In this document: positions 8,382 to 14,501 of the stretch, piece by piece
How positions within the stretch are numbered: the first letter of the stretch is position 1
Layout: the number at the start of each line of letters is the position of its first letter
Source of the DNA: Clostridia bacterium
GTDB taxonomy: Bacteria > Bacillota > Peptococcia > DRI-13 > DTU073
Length of the DNA: 15,433 bases
Assembly (NCBI GenBank): GCA_028709105.1
Contig: JAQVYD010000018.1
Coordinates: 1 to 15,433, forward strand
Direction: 5' to 3'
The notes under the pieces: generated by a model
Told to the model about the DNA's origin: nothing
What the model saw: only the letters and a program-made list of their open reading frames with translations
Databases searched by the model: none
Program-made: the position numbers and the translations under genes

Positions 8382-9413
8382 TTATTTTTCCCCGTTCAGT
8401 ATCGAATAAATCTCCCTGGGAATATTCTCAAGGGCTGTTTGTTTCTCGACAGCCCCAATTTCATAGGCAACCTTGGGCATCCCATATACTACAGAGGAAT
8501 CTTCATCCTGTCCTATCGTTCTGGCTCCTTTCCGTTTCATGGCTAATAGACCTCGCGCCCCATCATAACCCATTCCTGTCAAAATAATGCCAATAGCACC
8601 GTTCCCGGCTTCTTTAGCGACAGACTCAAAAAGAACATCTACCGAAGGACAATGACCGTTCACCTTGGCAGCTTGAAAACATTCTACCTTAAACAGATCA
8701 CCGATTTTCTTGATTCTCATATGTTGATCACCAGGGGCAATTAACACTTTGCCCTGCTCTATAAAATCCCCTGTCTGAGCTTCCTTTACTTGTAATGCCA
8801 TAGAACTATTCAACCTCTCCGCAAACATCTTGGAAAAAACCGGAGGGATATGCTGAACAATCACTAGACCTATGATTGAGGAAGGCAAGGCTTTCAAGAT
8901 ACGGGTAATCGCCTCCGTACCACCTGTAGAAGCCCCGATCGCGATTATTTTCTTTTCATTTACAGAATTAGCCTTGCCGGATATCGTCGAAATACTGCTG
9001 CCCTTTACTTCACTAACCTTAGCTATAGAAGCTATCTTGATTTTAATGATAAGCTCCTTAATAAAACTCTCCACACTTTTTACAGACTGAACATTAGGCT
9101 TAGCTACAAAGTCAACGGCCCCAGCATTTAGAGCATTAAACACCGCATCACTGATTGTACTTACCACAATAACAGAAAGCGAATATTGTGGTAACAATCT
9201 GCGGATAAACTCAATCCCATTCATTTTCGGCATTTCTATATCACAAGTCATCACATCAGGCTTATATTGCAAAATCTTATCCCGGGCATCAAAAGGATCA
9301 ATCGCTTTAGCCACGACCTCGATCATCGGGTCAGAAGAAATGCCCCTAACAATAAGCTCTCTGGAAACTAATGAATCATCCACTACTAAAACCCGAATCT
9401 TATTACACGTCAT
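8382..9413 (-). CDS. cheB: CheB receptor methylesterase/deamidase response regulator
   Basis: This 343-residue protein has the full CheB layout. The receiver domain (about residues 6-120) has the acidic pair D12-D13, phosphoacceptor D58 in CDIEMPKMNG and K105. A linker of about 30 residues follows. The C-terminal methylesterase domain carries the catalytic triad S162 in GASTGGTEA, H188 in VQHIPP and D284 in GMGYDGA. When phosphorylated by CheA it removes methyl groups from receptor glutamates. The ATG start is preceded by AGAAAGGAG ending about 14 nt upstream, longer spacing than usual, with a nearer AAGAG as weak support. That AGAAAGGAG is the preserved final RKE codons of a cheR remnant. 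Both flanking spacers (205 bp to cheA, 118 bp to cheR) contain fragments of other chemotaxis genes. Confidence 0.93.
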   Translation of the reverse strand: MTCNKIRVLVVDDSLVSRELIVRGISSDPMIEVVAKAIDPFDARDKILQYKPDVMTCDIEMPKMNGIEFIRRLLPQYSLSVIVVSTISDAVFNALNAGAVDFVAKPNVQSVKSVESFIKELIIKIKIASIAKVSEVKGSSISTISGKANSVNEKKIIAIGASTGGTEAITRILKALPSSIIGLVIVQHIPPVFSKMFAERLNSSMALQVKEAQTGDFIEQGKVLIAPGDQHMRIKKIGDLFKVECFQAAKVNGHCPSVDVLFESVAKEAGNGAIGIILTGMGYDGARGLLAMKRKGARTIGQDEDSSVVYGMPKVAYEIGAVEKQTALENIPREIYSILNGEK

Positions 9414-9423
9414 ACTACTCTTA

Positions 9424-9482
9424 TTTACTCCTTTCTGTAGACAGCCGACATAATATAGCAGTTTTTAAAGTACCGTCTTTGC
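9424..9482 (-). pseudogene. Internally deleted remnant of a second cheR
   Basis: 9424-9457 matches 7435-7468, the cheR 3' end, at 32 of 34 bases, and 9462-9482 is identical over 21 nt to 7722-7742, an internal part of cheR. In the cheR frame it reads QRRYFKNCYIMSAVYRKE, stop, so residues around 180-265 of CheR have been removed in frame. A TAG stands directly before the first Gln codon and no start exists. The final AGAAAGGAG now lies in the position of the cheB ribosome binding site. Confidence 0.9.
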
Positions 9483-9499
9483 TAAATTCCTATTCTACA

Positions 9500-9604
9500 T
9501 TAAATGCTATCTAAATTTTCCGTATCCTCTTGACTAAGTAACTTTTCACAGTCAATCAAAAGTTTCACTTCATCGCCAACTTTACCAATTCCTTTAATAA
9601 ATTT
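9500..9604 (-). pseudogene. Remnant of a second cheW 3' end
   Basis: 9533-9604 matches 6857-6928, the 3' part of cheW, at about 62 of 72 bases. Read in frame it gives KFIKGIGKVGDEVKLLID, then CEKLLSQEDTENLDSI and a TAA at 9500-9502. In the aligned part nine of the ten changes lie in codons and eight of those are silent, so this copy evolved as a functional protein before it lost its 5' part. The C-terminal extension differs from that of the intact CheW, showing a diverged paralogue. It abuts the cheA stop codon and lacks a start codon. Confidence 0.9.
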
Positions 9605-9618
9605 ATCACATACTAAAA

Positions 9619-11691
9619 TCAGAAGAATCCTGCAACATCGAGAATCAAACTAATACTACCATCACCCAAAAGAGTACAGCCCACCAACCCCTTTTTCTTG
9701 ATTGTACTTCCAATAAAACTTGGTAAAGTCTTCACAACTACTTGCTGTTCTCCCAGAAGCTTATCTACAAAAAGGCAAAGCATTTTTTCATTGTTTTCAA
9801 CCATCATAAGTATGCCGTCAGTTAAACAAGTTATCTCTGTTTTCACTTGATATAATTGATATAAACGGACAATCGGAAAACATTGTCCTCTTACCATAAT
9901 CATTTCATTCCCATCAAGATCCATAATAATCTCAGTTTCTTTGGGTTTAAAACATTCTTTGATTGTATTAATCGGAATTGTATAACAAGCTTCACCCACA
10001 CTAATATTCATTCCATCTATAATCGTCAAAGTAAGCGGGATTTTAAGGGTTATCGTTGTCCCCTCATCAGGAACACTGTCAACAAGGACATCACCGCCCA
10101 TTTTTTCGACATTGTTCGTTACCACATCCATCCCTACGCCACGACCGGAAAATTCTGTTGTCTGTTCTTTAGTAGAAAAGCCCGGAACAAGAATAAGATT
10201 ATATATTTCCCTCTCTGTCATCTCGTGTTCCTGTTTACGAAGCAACCCCTTCTTTTTTGCTTGTTTCATTAATTTTTCTTTATTAAGCCCTTTCCCATTA
10301 TCCCTAACCACAATCAAAACATCGTTCCCTGCACTTCGGGCTTCCAAAGTAATTTTACCCGCTTCTGCTTTTCCCTTTTTTCTCCTTTCAGCCGGACTTT
10401 CAAGCCCATGATCGATGGCATTCCGTACAAGATGCAGTAAAGGGTCGGAAACATGCTCAATAATATTTTTATCTACTTCTGTTTCCCCACCAATAATCTC
10501 CAATTCCACCTCTTTATTCAGTTTTTTAGACATGTCCCGCACAACCCGATACATTTTTTGAAAGGTAGTAACCAAAGGCACCATTCTCATCGACATAACA
10601 AAATTCTGTACCTCATTAATGATTTTCCGCAACTGTCTGGCTGCCTTATTGAAGTTATCCAATTCGAGTCCCTTCAGTTCCGGATGCTGCGTCACCATCG
10701 CTTCGGCGATCACCATTTCCCCAACCAAATCCATAAGCTTATCTAGTTTATCGACATTAACACCGATAATACTCTGTCTAATTACTAACGAAACATCCTT
10801 TTCACTTGTCTTTTCCTGTAACTGCGGCATTTCCGCGCTAAATTCCTCTAATTTTATTTTATTAACCTTATCCAAATCTACCTTATCTGAAATTGTAAAC
10901 TGTTTAAACTCATCGTCATTTTCTAACTGGATTAACTCTAATTCCTTAAACAAAATATTTTGGTTACAGAAAGCTAAGATCTGCTGATATGTCTGCTCAG
11001 ATTTAAAGAATACTTCAAAGCCTTGTTCACGAATAATCTGCACGCTATCATTATTTTCGACAAGATCATCCGGAAGATAATAAATCTCTGAGGCAAGCCC
11101 TTTAAGCTGATGTACAACCTGATAAGCTCTGATGTTTTCCATCTCACAGCCTTCTTGAAAATAAATAACAGCTTTAAAAGCATTCGCTTCAGGAAGAAGA
11201 GTTTTTTGCTCTTGGCGGAGATCATCCGATTGTTGCTCTTTTGTTGTTTTCTTCGCCCGCATTAATTTGGTAGAATTATTTTGCTTTTTTATTAAGACAA
11301 GATATTCTTTGATATTCTTAATAAGAGGTGCCGGATCACCATCGGTCGTATCTCCATTCTTAATTTTTTGCAATTCTACTTTTATAAAATCCACACCTTC
11401 TAAAATAAAGTCGGAAAGAACAGAGTAATCAATACCTTTAGGTTTTTCTTCACGTACAAAGAAAAAGAAATCCTCCATAGCATGAGCAAGTTTAGAAATA
11501 TCTGTTAGGAGCATCATCGCCGAAGAGCTTTTAATGTTATGCATAATCCTAAATATTTCACCGATCACAGTCTGAGTATAACAGTTAGACTTCTCATTAG
11601 ATAAAATTAATTCTTCAAGCCGTTCTAAATATTGAGTAGTCTCAAAAACGAACATCTCTAACAGCGAGTCATTATCAGATTGATTTCCCAT
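9619..11691 (-). CDS. cheA: CheA chemotaxis histidine kinase
   Basis: This 690-residue kinase has the five-domain CheA layout. P1 (Hpt) has the phosphorylated histidine H51 in FRIMHNIKSSSAMM. A P2-like segment (about residues 170-260) is the usual CheY/CheB docking region. P3 dimerisation begins at VDKLDKLMDLVGEMVIAEA (about 314-332). The P4 ATPase shows the N box HLVRNAIDHGLE (about 420-431), VRDNGKG, and FSGRGVGMDVV. P5 is the CheW-like C-terminal domain from about 560. It phosphorylates CheY and CheB. I start it at the ATG at 11691, because AAGAAGGTGAT lies about 5 nt upstream and overlaps the earlier GTG at 11700. It is the first gene of the operon. The 121-bp spacer to cheY contains a lone TATAAT on this strand (11732-11737) without a convincing -35 box. 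Confidence 0.95.
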   Translation of the reverse strand: MGNQSDNDSLLEMFVFETTQYLERLEELILSNEKSNCYTQTVIGEIFRIMHNIKSSSAMMLLTDISKLAHAMEDFFFFVREEKPKGIDYSVLSDFILEGVDFIKVELQKIKNGDTTDGDPAPLIKNIKEYLVLIKKQNNSTKLMRAKKTTKEQQSDDLRQEQKTLLPEANAFKAVIYFQEGCEMENIRAYQVVHQLKGLASEIYYLPDDLVENNDSVQIIREQGFEVFFKSEQTYQQILAFCNQNILFKELELIQLENDDEFKQFTISDKVDLDKVNKIKLEEFSAEMPQLQEKTSEKDVSLVIRQSIIGVNVDKLDKLMDLVGEMVIAEAMVTQHPELKGLELDNFNKAARQLRKIINEVQNFVMSMRMVPLVTTFQKMYRVVRDMSKKLNKEVELEIIGGETEVDKNIIEHVSDPLLHLVRNAIDHGLESPAERRKKGKAEAGKITLEARSAGNDVLIVVRDNGKGLNKEKLMKQAKKKGLLRKQEHEMTEREIYNLILVPGFSTKEQTTEFSGRGVGMDVVTNNVEKMGGDVLVDSVPDEGTTITLKIPLTLTIIDGMNISVGEACYTIPINTIKECFKPKETEIIMDLDGNEMIMVRGQCFPIVRLYQLYQVKTEITCLTDGILMMVENNEKMLCLFVDKLLGEQQVVVKTLPSFIGSTIKKKGLVGCTLLGDGSISLILDVAGFF

Positions 11692-11776
11692 ACAAATCAC
11701 CTTCTTATATATGTTCTAGTAGATAATAAAAATTATAATAAAACACAATTAACCGTTATTTTTAGAAAAGAATATT

Positions 11777-11839
11777 AAAAAAATATCAATAATGTAAACA
11801 AAAACCGCCCTGTCTTTTTGTCTACATTGTTGATATTTT
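11777..11839 (-). terminator. Long hairpin overlapping the end of cheY, probable terminator
   Basis: Two 25-nt arms, 11780-11804 and 11815-11839, are inverted copies with only two differences (one G-U pair and one A-C mismatch in the cheY transcript) around a 10-nt loop CCGCCCTGTC. The right arm contains the last five cheY codons and its stop. On the minus strand the stem runs into TTTTTTT, as expected of an intrinsic terminator. It would separate cheY from the cheA operon. Confidence 0.65.
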
Positions 11840-12184
11840 AGTAAGAACTTCTACTACATAATCTTCTTTAAATGGTTTAACAATAAAAGTCTTTGCTCCC
11901 GCCTCTACAGCCTCCATAACCATAGAGCCTTGTCCCATTGCCGAAATCATCACAATTTTTGCATTAGGATCATATGTTTTTATTTCTTTTAATGCCTCAA
12001 GCCCTGTCATTTCCGGCATTGTAATATCCATCGTTACAATATCAGGATGCAGTTCTTTATACATACTGACACCCATAGCTCCATTTACAGCTTCACCGAT
12101 TACCTCAAAACCATTCTTTACAAGAATATTTTTCAGAGTTAATCTCATAAACGCTGCATCATCAACAATTAATACCCTTTTCAC
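11822..12184 (-). CDS. cheY: CheY chemotaxis response regulator
   Basis: This single receiver domain of 120 residues carries the chemotaxis signal from CheA to the flagellar switch. It is close to the Bacillus CheY type: RVLIVDDAAFMRLT near the N-terminus with the acidic pair, the phosphoacceptor Asp at about residue 53 in TMDITMPEMTG, the SAMGQGSMV loop, and the conserved Lys in FIVKPF at about 103. I prefer the GTG at 12184, with AGGGGTG about 8 nt upstream, giving MKRVLIVDDA; a GTG at 12193 would add three residues but has no spaced ribosome binding site. The gene is transcribed separately, with a candidate promoter about 150 nt upstream and a long hairpin at its end. No flagellar switch gene is in view. 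Confidence 0.94.
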   Translation of the reverse strand: MKRVLIVDDAAFMRLTLKNILVKNGFEVIGEAVNGAMGVSMYKELHPDIVTMDITMPEMTGLEALKEIKTYDPNAKIVMISAMGQGSMVMEAVEAGAKTFIVKPFKEDYVVEVLTKISTM

Positions 12185-12339
12185 AGAGACCACACCCCTA
12201 CTTTTTCAAGATTATTCTATTTTCACTCAAATCAAAAAAATAATCCAAGGACATCAAAATACATTATATTTCAGCATTTTTCGATTAAAAATCCTCTTTA
12301 TCCCATACCCCTGAATAAAGGCTCTATTAACACATATAT

Positions 12340-12368
12340 AGTGTATAATAAAGATAATGTGAAGTCAA
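12340..12368 (-). promoter_or_regulatory. Probable promoter of cheY
   Basis: On the minus strand TTGACT (12363-12368) and TACACT (12340-12345) are spaced by 17 nt. Transcription would begin near 12333 and leave a leader of about 150 nt before cheY. I see no clear riboswitch in that leader; in particular it lacks a recognisable GEMM c-di-GMP motif. No sigma-28 type motility promoter was recognised. Confidence 0.5.
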
Positions 12369-12561
12369 TTAATTTTCGCAATAATGTATGATTGCTTTAA
12401 ATAATGCCACTTTATAAACTATTTTGTAATATTATTACAGATGAGCTTACTGAAACCACAGATCCTCGCTGCTACCCTTGCCACTAAATGTAGATACTAC
12501 AACCATTTCGCCCCTCATGTGAACAAAAGTCCCCTTACATAATTTCCCAGGCAATAATCTT
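12369..12561. other. Unassigned intergenic stretch between cheY and rubrerythrin
   Basis: The full gap between the cheY start and the rubrerythrin stop is about 425 bp. Besides the cheY promoter and the rubrerythrin terminator it contains a 13-nt palindrome GTAATATTATTAC (12426-12438). There is also a patch at about 12440-12540 that is noticeably richer in G and C than its surroundings. A plus-strand frame there runs from ATG 12440 to TAA 12541 (33 codons) but has no ribosome binding site. I recognise no product or RNA family. Confidence 0.4.
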
Positions 12562-12598
12562 AAAAAGAGCGTTCCACAAAAGCGGGAACGCCCTTTTT
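12562..12598 (-). terminator. Intrinsic terminator of rubrerythrin
   Basis: A hairpin pairs GCGTTCC (12569-12575) with GGAACGC (12585-12591), flanked by A-rich and T-rich runs that extend the stem. On the minus strand it lies about 12 nt beyond the rubrerythrin stop and ends in CTTTTTA. Confidence 0.85.
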
Positions 12599-12609
12599 CT
12601 TACTAGAAA

Positions 12610-13146
12610 TTAATAATTTACACCTTCGACTTCAAAAAATGCTTGAGGGTGAGCACAGACCGGACATACTTTAGGTGCTACATCAGCTTCATGGATGTAA
12701 CCACAGTTTCTACACTTCCAATACACCTTGCCCTCCTTTTGGAAAATAGAACCCTCTTCAATATTTTTCAACAGCGCCTGATAACGTTCCTCATGATGTT
12801 TTTCAATTTCTGCTATTCCTTCAAATAACCGTGCAATATCCTCAAAGCCTTCCTCTTTAGCTTCTTTAGCCATACGCGGATACATCTCGGTCCATTCCTC
12901 ATTTTCGCCACCGGCAGCAGCCTGCAAATTCTCAATCGTTGTCCCGATTCCATTTAGTTTTTTCAAATGTAATTTAGCATGCTCTTTTTCATTATCTGCT
13001 GTTTCCAGAAAAAATGCCGCTATTTGTTCATACCCTTCTTTTTTAGCCACAGAAGCGAAATAAGTATACTTATTTCTTGCCTGAGACTCTCCTGCAAAAG
13101 CTTCCCACAAATTTTTTTCCGTTCTTGTTCCTTTTAAGTTTTTCAT
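12610..13146 (-). CDS. rbr: Rubrerythrin (non-haem diiron peroxidase with rubredoxin domain)
   Basis: This 178-residue protein is a canonical rubrerythrin, a cytoplasmic enzyme that reduces hydrogen peroxide to water in anaerobes using electrons from rubredoxin-type donors. The N-terminal four-helix diiron domain shows FAGESQARNKY (Glu at about 20), TADNEKEHAK (Glu 53 and His 56), the second helix pair with AKEAKEEGFEDIA, and EIEKHHEE (Glu 115 and His 118). The C-terminal rubredoxin-like domain has the Fe(SCys)4 ligands C145, C148 in CRNCGY and C161, C164 in CPVCAHP. The ATG has AAGGAGG 9 nt upstream. It is monocistronic, with its own candidate promoter and terminator. No PerR-type operator was recognised. 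Confidence 0.96.
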   Translation of the reverse strand: MKNLKGTRTEKNLWEAFAGESQARNKYTYFASVAKKEGYEQIAAFFLETADNEKEHAKLHLKKLNGIGTTIENLQAAAGGENEEWTEMYPRMAKEAKEEGFEDIARLFEGIAEIEKHHEERYQALLKNIEEGSIFQKEGKVYWKCRNCGYIHEADVAPKVCPVCAHPQAFFEVEGVNY

Positions 13147-13169
13147 GCTGCAAAACCTCCTTTTTATTA

Positions 13170-13198
13170 AAAGTACCTGCTCAGCTTGCTTTTGTCAA
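13170..13198 (-). promoter_or_regulatory. Candidate promoter of rubrerythrin
   Basis: On the minus strand a perfect TTGACA -35 box (13193-13198) is followed after 17 nt by TACTTT (13170-13175), a weak -10 box. The start would lie just upstream of the AAGGAGG site, giving a very short leader. Confidence 0.45.
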
Positions 13199-13262
13199 TG
13201 TTTTTTAGCAAATTATTCTAAGGTTTTCTAACCCTATGCCTAATATTTTCCCCAATTAACCT

Positions 13263-13295
13263 AAAAACAAAAACCACTAAAGTTGAGTGGTTTTT
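13263..13295 (-). terminator. Terminator of the tRNA operon
   Basis: A perfect 10-bp hairpin pairs AAAAACCACT (13269-13278) with AGTGGTTTTT (13286-13295). On the minus strand it is followed by GTTTTTAG. It lies about 65 nt past the last tRNA gene and points the right way to end the tRNA transcript. Confidence 0.8.
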
Positions 13296-13360
13296 CTCTA
13301 TCTAAAAGTTTTGCTGAGCATTTACCCTTTTTCATGTTTAGGTTAAATCCTTATAAACAT

Positions 13361-13447
13361 TGGTGCGGCTGAGAGGACTTGAACCTCCATGCCCTTGCGA
13401 GCACTAGAACCTGAATCTAGCGCGTCTGCCAATTCCGCCACAGCCGC
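13361..13447 (-). tRNA. tRNA-Leu (CAG)
   Basis: This 87-nt class II tRNA has a GCGGCTG/CAGCCGC acceptor stem, discriminator A and encoded CCA. The anticodon arm CTAGA-TTCAGGT-TCTAG gives anticodon CAG. The long variable arm is visible. It is the last gene of the tRNA operon. Confidence 0.95.
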
Positions 13448-13479
13448 CTACATCAACAAATCTCCTTATTAAATCAAAA

Positions 13480-13555
13480 TGGCTGGGGCGGCAGGACTCG
13501 AACCTACGAATAACGGAGTCAAAGTCCGTTGCCTTACCGACTTGGCTACGCCCCA
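13480..13555 (-). tRNA. tRNA-Gln (TTG)
   Basis: This 76-nt tRNA has a TGGGGCG/CGCCCCA acceptor stem, discriminator G and encoded CCA. The anticodon arm ACGGA-CTTTGAC-TCCGT gives TTG. The T arm contains GGTTCGAGTCC. Confidence 0.95.
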
Positions 13556-13572
13556 ACATTAATAAACATAAA

Positions 13573-13658
<86 letters not shown>

Positions 13659-13668
13659 GGAATTTTAT

Positions 13669-13744
13669 TGGAGCCGACGATGGGACTCGAACCCGCAACC
13701 TGCTGATTACAAGTCAGCTGCTCTGCCAATTGAGCTACGTCGGC
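13669..13744 (-). tRNA. tRNA-Thr (TGT)
   Basis: This 76-nt tRNA has a GCCGACG/CGTCGGC acceptor stem, discriminator T and encoded CCA. The anticodon arm GCTGA-CTTGTAA-TCAGC gives TGT. Only 10 nt separate it from tRNA-Tyr. Confidence 0.95.
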
Positions 13745-13751
13745 ATATCTA

Positions 13752-13828
13752 TGGCGGAGCTGACGAGAGTCGAACTCGCGATCTCCTGCGTGACAGGCAG
13801 GCATGTTAGACCACTACACCACAGCTCC
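13752..13828 (-). tRNA. tRNA-Asp (GTC)
   Basis: This 77-nt tRNA has a GGAGCTG/CAGCTCC acceptor stem, discriminator G and encoded CCA. The anticodon arm CCTGC-CTGTCAC-GCAGG gives GTC. Confidence 0.95.
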
Positions 13829-13844
13829 GCATATTGATAAATAT

Positions 13845-13919
13845 TGGTGACCCGGACGGGAGTTGAACCCGTGTCGCAGCCTTGAAAGGGCCGTGTCTTA
13901 ACCACTTGACCACCGGGCC
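13845..13919 (-). tRNA. tRNA-Glu (TTC)
   Basis: This 75-nt tRNA has a GGCCCGG/CCGGGTC acceptor stem with one G-U pair, discriminator A and encoded CCA. The anticodon arm CGGCC-CTTTCAA-GGCTG gives TTC. Confidence 0.95.
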
Positions 13920-13936
13920 GAATTTAGACAACTATT

Positions 13937-14013
13937 TGGTCGGGGTAGAGGGATTTGAACCCCCGACACCCTGGTCCCAAACCAGGTGCGCTACCAAACT
14001 GCGCTATACCCCG
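13937..14013 (-). tRNA. tRNA-Pro (TGG)
   Basis: This 77-nt tRNA has a CGGGGTA/TACCCCG acceptor stem, discriminator A and encoded CCA. The anticodon arm CCTGG-TTTGGGA-CCAGG gives TGG. It is the first gene of the seven-tRNA operon. Confidence 0.95.
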
Positions 14014-14033
14014 TTCTTAACGTAACGAATTAT

Positions 14034-14062
14034 ATCGTAACAAATATCTCTAATAAGGTCAA
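14034..14062 (-). promoter_or_regulatory. Promoter of the tRNA operon
   Basis: On the minus strand TTGACC (14057-14062) and TACGAT (14034-14039) are spaced by 17 nt. The start would fall about 15 nt before tRNA-Pro. A perfect TATAAT at 14029-14034 overlaps but has no -35 box at normal spacing. Confidence 0.65.
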
Positions 14063-14111
14063 GTGGCTTTACTTATTTTTTTCACAAAAACTATGTCTAT
14101 TTTATGAGGCT

Positions 14112-14140
14112 TTTACATAAAAATTTAGTAGAACTATCCT
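14112..14140 (+). promoter_or_regulatory. Candidate promoter of the small plus-strand gene
   Basis: TTTACA (14112-14117) and TATCCT (14135-14140) are spaced by 17 nt on the plus strand. The predicted start nearly touches the ribosome binding site, so the leader would be very short. The call is tentative. Confidence 0.35.
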
Positions 14141-14158
14141 TTTTATGGGAGTGATCTA

Positions 14159-14497
14159 ATGTCAATCAACACTAAGTCGGTCGAAACGGAAATCCTCACC
14201 AATATTGATCATCTTATTAAAATTATCATCCAAATAAGTCAAGCCGAAGAAGAACATTTTAAGCAAAACATCCCTGAAATAGAGGATCTGCTTATCAAAA
14301 CAAATTCCTTACTTAAACAACTACTGCAAAGAAATGAATTGCCTCTAGAACAAATCTATAGGCAATTAATTTCCCAAAAACTTCCACGTATTGAATTACA
14401 AAAATGTTCCGGCGATCTTGAACCGGCGCTAGAGGCAATCTTTGCCCTTCCTGTTTTTCATAATCACCTCGAAAAACAACCCCCGACCAAAACTTAA
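14159..14497 (+). CDS. Small helical protein of unknown function
   Basis: I do not recognise this 112-residue protein. It is predicted to be almost entirely alpha-helical. An N-terminal heptad-like stretch (about residues 8-60) is rich in Leu, Ile, Glu, Gln and Lys, and is followed by a second helical stretch to about 95 and a Pro-Thr-Lys tail. There is one Cys and no signal peptide or membrane helix. The ATG is well supported by GGGAGTGATC ending 2-3 nt upstream, an extended match to the anti-Shine-Dalgarno sequence. It is the only plus-strand gene here, divergent from the tRNA operon and convergent with the neighbouring gene, with just 4 bp between the two stop codons. The size and helical pattern loosely resemble FlgN-like chaperones or other coiled-coil adaptors, but I would not assign that. 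Confidence 0.8.
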   Translation: MSINTKSVETEILTNIDHLIKIIIQISQAEEEHFKQNIPEIEDLLIKTNSLLKQLLQRNELPLEQIYRQLISQKLPRIELQKCSGDLEPALEAIFALPVFHNHLEKQPPTKT

Positions 14498-14501
14498 TTC
14501 A

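Noticed and set aside
10974..11225. Minus-strand frame inside cheA in another phase
   Set aside because: It lies wholly within the P2 region of cheA with no recognisable product or start signals.
12194..12339. Possible riboswitch in the cheY leader
   Set aside because: About 150 nt of leader is present, but I could not find the conserved core of c-di-GMP or other riboswitch classes; only weak AT-rich inverted repeats are visible.
12440..12541. 33-codon plus-strand frame
   Set aside because: It has no ribosome binding site and no recognisable sequence, and its length is expected by chance.
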